From Bacteroidia bacterium (GTDB taxonomy: Bacteria; Bacteroidota; Bacteroidia; B-17B0; Aurantibacillaceae), in the NCBI GenBank assembly GCA_016787705.1, contig JAEUTP010000014.1, positions 62,001-126,000 on the forward strand: a DNA stretch of 64,000 nucleotides. The letters run 5' to 3'. Within the stretch, counting starts at the first letter, position 1. The number at the start of each line of letters is the position of its first letter. The notes under the pieces are model-generated. The model was not told where the DNA came from. It made no database searches and saw nothing but the letters and a program-made list of their open reading frames with translations. A program made the translations under genes and the position numbers. Positions 62,560 to 64,000 of the stretch are shown one piece after another.

Positions 62560-63420
62560 ATGACTAAAATACTTTATGTAGCAGGTTTTTCATTATTAGT
62601 TGCTTTATCATCTTGTGGTGATAAACAATCTGATGAATTAAAAGAAACAGTTGATTCTTCGGCTGTTGATAACACACCAAAAGATACTACACCAATAACA
62701 GTAAGTGAGGATACAAAATTTAAGTTTGATTTTGCGATAGCAAATATACCTTCTCCTGTTGCTAGTGTAAATGAGCTATCAAGTTGGGGTGTGCCATATA
62801 ATAGCGCATTTTTAATTGATACCAAAAAACAATTAACAGGCGATGAATTCAACAAAGCTTTACAATTAGGCGCATTCAATATTGATATGTCTTACGCTAT
62901 GGTTAACAACGTTGGCGAAGATGTTTTAAAATATATGAAAGCTGTTTTGGTAAAATCTGATGCCCTGGGTTTAAAAAGCGCGGTTGACCAAATGGTTGGC
63001 AAACGTGCCGAGCAAAACATTGCTAATAAAGATTCGTTATTAAGAATTTTAGATGAGATTTTTGTAAAAAGCGATGCTTACCTGAGAACTAACGAGCGTG
63101 TTTATACAGCTGCTGCAGTGTTTGCCGGTTCGTGGGTAGAAGCTCTTTATTTAACCTGTAAAATTACTGAAGCAGGTGCTGAGCCGGCTGTAAAAGAAAA
63201 AGGTTATAAAGAATTATGGGATCAACGCTTTTATCTTAAAAATTTATCTGAGTTATTAGATGAGTATAAAGACAAAAAAGAATGTGTTGTTTTGAATGAT
63301 CAGTTAAAAGTGATCTTAAAAGAAATTACCGCTGTAAAAGATCCAAAAGATTTTAAAGATGCCAACTTTAAATCTATCTCTGAAAAGATCTATGCTTTAA
63401 GAGCCACAATTCTTAAATAA
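62560..63420 (+). CDS. Hypothetical lipoprotein
   Basis: A 286-residue protein with a clear lipoprotein signal (ILYVAGFSLLVALSSCGDK; lipobox LSSC). A Ser/Thr/Asp-rich linker leads to a helical domain (about 60-280) with no recognised family signature, although ERVYTAAAVFAGSWVEALYLTCKI resembles other uncharacterised Bacteroidota lipoproteins. It is expected in the outer membrane or periplasm. It has its own promoter and a terminator after it. Confidence 0.7.
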   Translation: MTKILYVAGFSLLVALSSCGDKQSDELKETVDSSAVDNTPKDTTPITVSEDTKFKFDFAIANIPSPVASVNELSSWGVPYNSAFLIDTKKQLTGDEFNKALQLGAFNIDMSYAMVNNVGEDVLKYMKAVLVKSDALGLKSAVDQMVGKRAEQNIANKDSLLRILDEIFVKSDAYLRTNERVYTAAAVFAGSWVEALYLTCKITEAGAEPAVKEKGYKELWDQRFYLKNLSELLDEYKDKKECVVLNDQLKVILKEITAVKDPKDFKDANFKSISEKIYALRATILK

Positions 63421-63440
63421 TAAATAACATTTAGTTTACA

Positions 63441-63472
63441 AAAAAGCCTCCGTTGCCGGGGGCTTTTTTTTT
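63441..63472 (+). terminator. Intrinsic terminator after the lipoprotein gene
   Basis: AAAAGCC-CC / GG-GGCTTTT hairpin (63442-63465 or so) followed by a T-run. Confidence 0.82.
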
Positions 63473-63514
63473 AAAGCGCTTTTATTTTTGTACATTTAGT
63501 TAAAATATTTTACC

Positions 63515-64000
63515 ATGAAAAACATCATATTATTTTCGTTTATCCTGCTTTCTGTTTTTGCCAATGCACAATCTAATTATCAGAGAAGGCTTTATCATAC
63601 AACTTCATCTGCAGTGAGCACTTCTGTCATCTATTCCAACGAATATAATACAAGCACCTTTGTAGTAAGGGTCATTTATCCGGGTACACCTTTTTCAGCA
63701 TATTCAGATGTTACAAAGTTCACCACATCAACAGGTAATGTTACCAGCAGCAAAACTTTTTCTGTTTCAGGCTACGATCTTAAAGTGCTGGATGTGGTAA
63801 AGAACAATCAAATGCTTTATATGACGGCATCTTTGACCAATTCAACCGGAACTGTGCCTTGTGTCATAAAATATAATTTGAGCACAAATACTACTTCATG
63901 GCGTAAAACGCTATCTATTACTAATGAGGTTTTCAGATCGATAGCCTATGATAATGCTAAAAATATTTACTTACTAGGGAATTATTTTAATGCAGCGCAA
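63515..64000 (+). CDS. Secreted protein, 5' part only (cut by the window edge)
   Basis: The ATG at 63515 begins a frame that stays open to the end (162 codons). A signal peptide (KNIILFSFILLSVFANAQ) is followed by a Ser/Thr-rich beta-repeat sequence (TSTFVVRVIYPGTPFSAYSD ... KNIYLLGNYFNAAQ) that resembles a beta-propeller-like repeat. It is probably a T9SS cargo protein, but the sorting domain would lie outside the window. A TATTTTTG (63483-63490) fits the -7 promoter element, 24 bases before the ATG. Confidence 0.7.
   Translation, partial: MKNIILFSFILLSVFANAQSNYQRRLYHTTSSAVSTSVIYSNEYNTSTFVVRVIYPGTPFSAYSDVTKFTTSTGNVTSSKTFSVSGYDLKVLDVVKNNQMLYMTASLTNSTGTVPCVIKYNLSTNTTSWRKTLSITNEVFRSIAYDNAKNIYLLGNYFNAAQ

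Overview
The window comes from the AT-rich chromosome of a Bacteroidota bacterium. Signs of this are type IX secretion (T9SS) sorting domains of both the A and B kind, TAnnTTTG/TTTG promoters with few Shine-Dalgarno sites, a C-terminally extended S16 protein, the futalosine menaquinone enzyme MqnE, DUF3078 and PorT-like outer-membrane proteins, and many short palindromic intergenic repeats. The family or genus cannot be resolved by eye. No tRNA, rRNA or CRISPR array was seen.

Layout. 1-11.6 kb: a secreted M43 metalloprotease (cut by the left edge), a UvrD/PcrA helicase, and two large tandem paralogous T9SS type B surface proteins. 11.7-19.4 kb: a compact cell-envelope operon (GH3-serine hydrolase fusion, glycosyltransferase, methyltransferase, O-antigen ligase-like protein, M23 peptidase). 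19.5-27.4 kb: a GNAT/NTF2-like fusion with a DinB-like protein, then a tripartite RND efflux operon with a small leader gene. 27.7-44.9 kb: an accessory island. 45.1-63.4 kb: housekeeping genes (WbqC-like protein, two signal peptidase I paralogues, thrS, infC, a menaquinone-linked operon, rlmI, a 3-methyladenine glycosylase, maoC/phaB-like genes, a universal stress protein, rpsP, a BadF-type kinase, a spermidine-synthase-like membrane protein, a lipoprotein). The right edge cuts another secreted protein.

The island is the most interesting part. A type I restriction-modification operon (hsdR-hsdS-ATPase-hsdM, minus strand) holds an ATPase with the features of a PrrC-type anticodon nuclease (Walker A, SxGE signature, C-terminal R-x3-E...H). 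Its hsdR is cut exactly after the helicase motif 'FSRTNR' by a 9,056-bp element at 34056-43111. The element has 30-bp imperfect terminal inverted repeats beginning GGGG(C/T)TGATGTCG and a 9-bp target duplication, CGATTTGTT. Removing it with one copy of the duplication restores one in-frame hsdR of 911 codons, which itself still lacks about 100-120 N-terminal residues.

The element encodes an IS1595-type DDE transposase followed by a Lys-rich 49-residue protein and an 80-residue protein. Its other genes are cargo: a NYN-domain ribonuclease candidate behind an operator-bearing promoter and a structured leader with a terminator-like hairpin; a PIN-like protein paired with a membrane-anchored helical protein; a two-gene unit of unknown proteins; a three-gene overlapping cluster; a T9SS cargo protein; and an XRE regulator. 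This looks like a cargo-carrying IS1595-family transposon, plausibly a vehicle for defence or toxin modules, sitting in a decaying restriction locus. Other notable points are an infC gene that appears to start at AUC, a signal peptidase paralogue that has lost both catalytic residues, and an inverted pair of about 140-bp MITE-like repeats.
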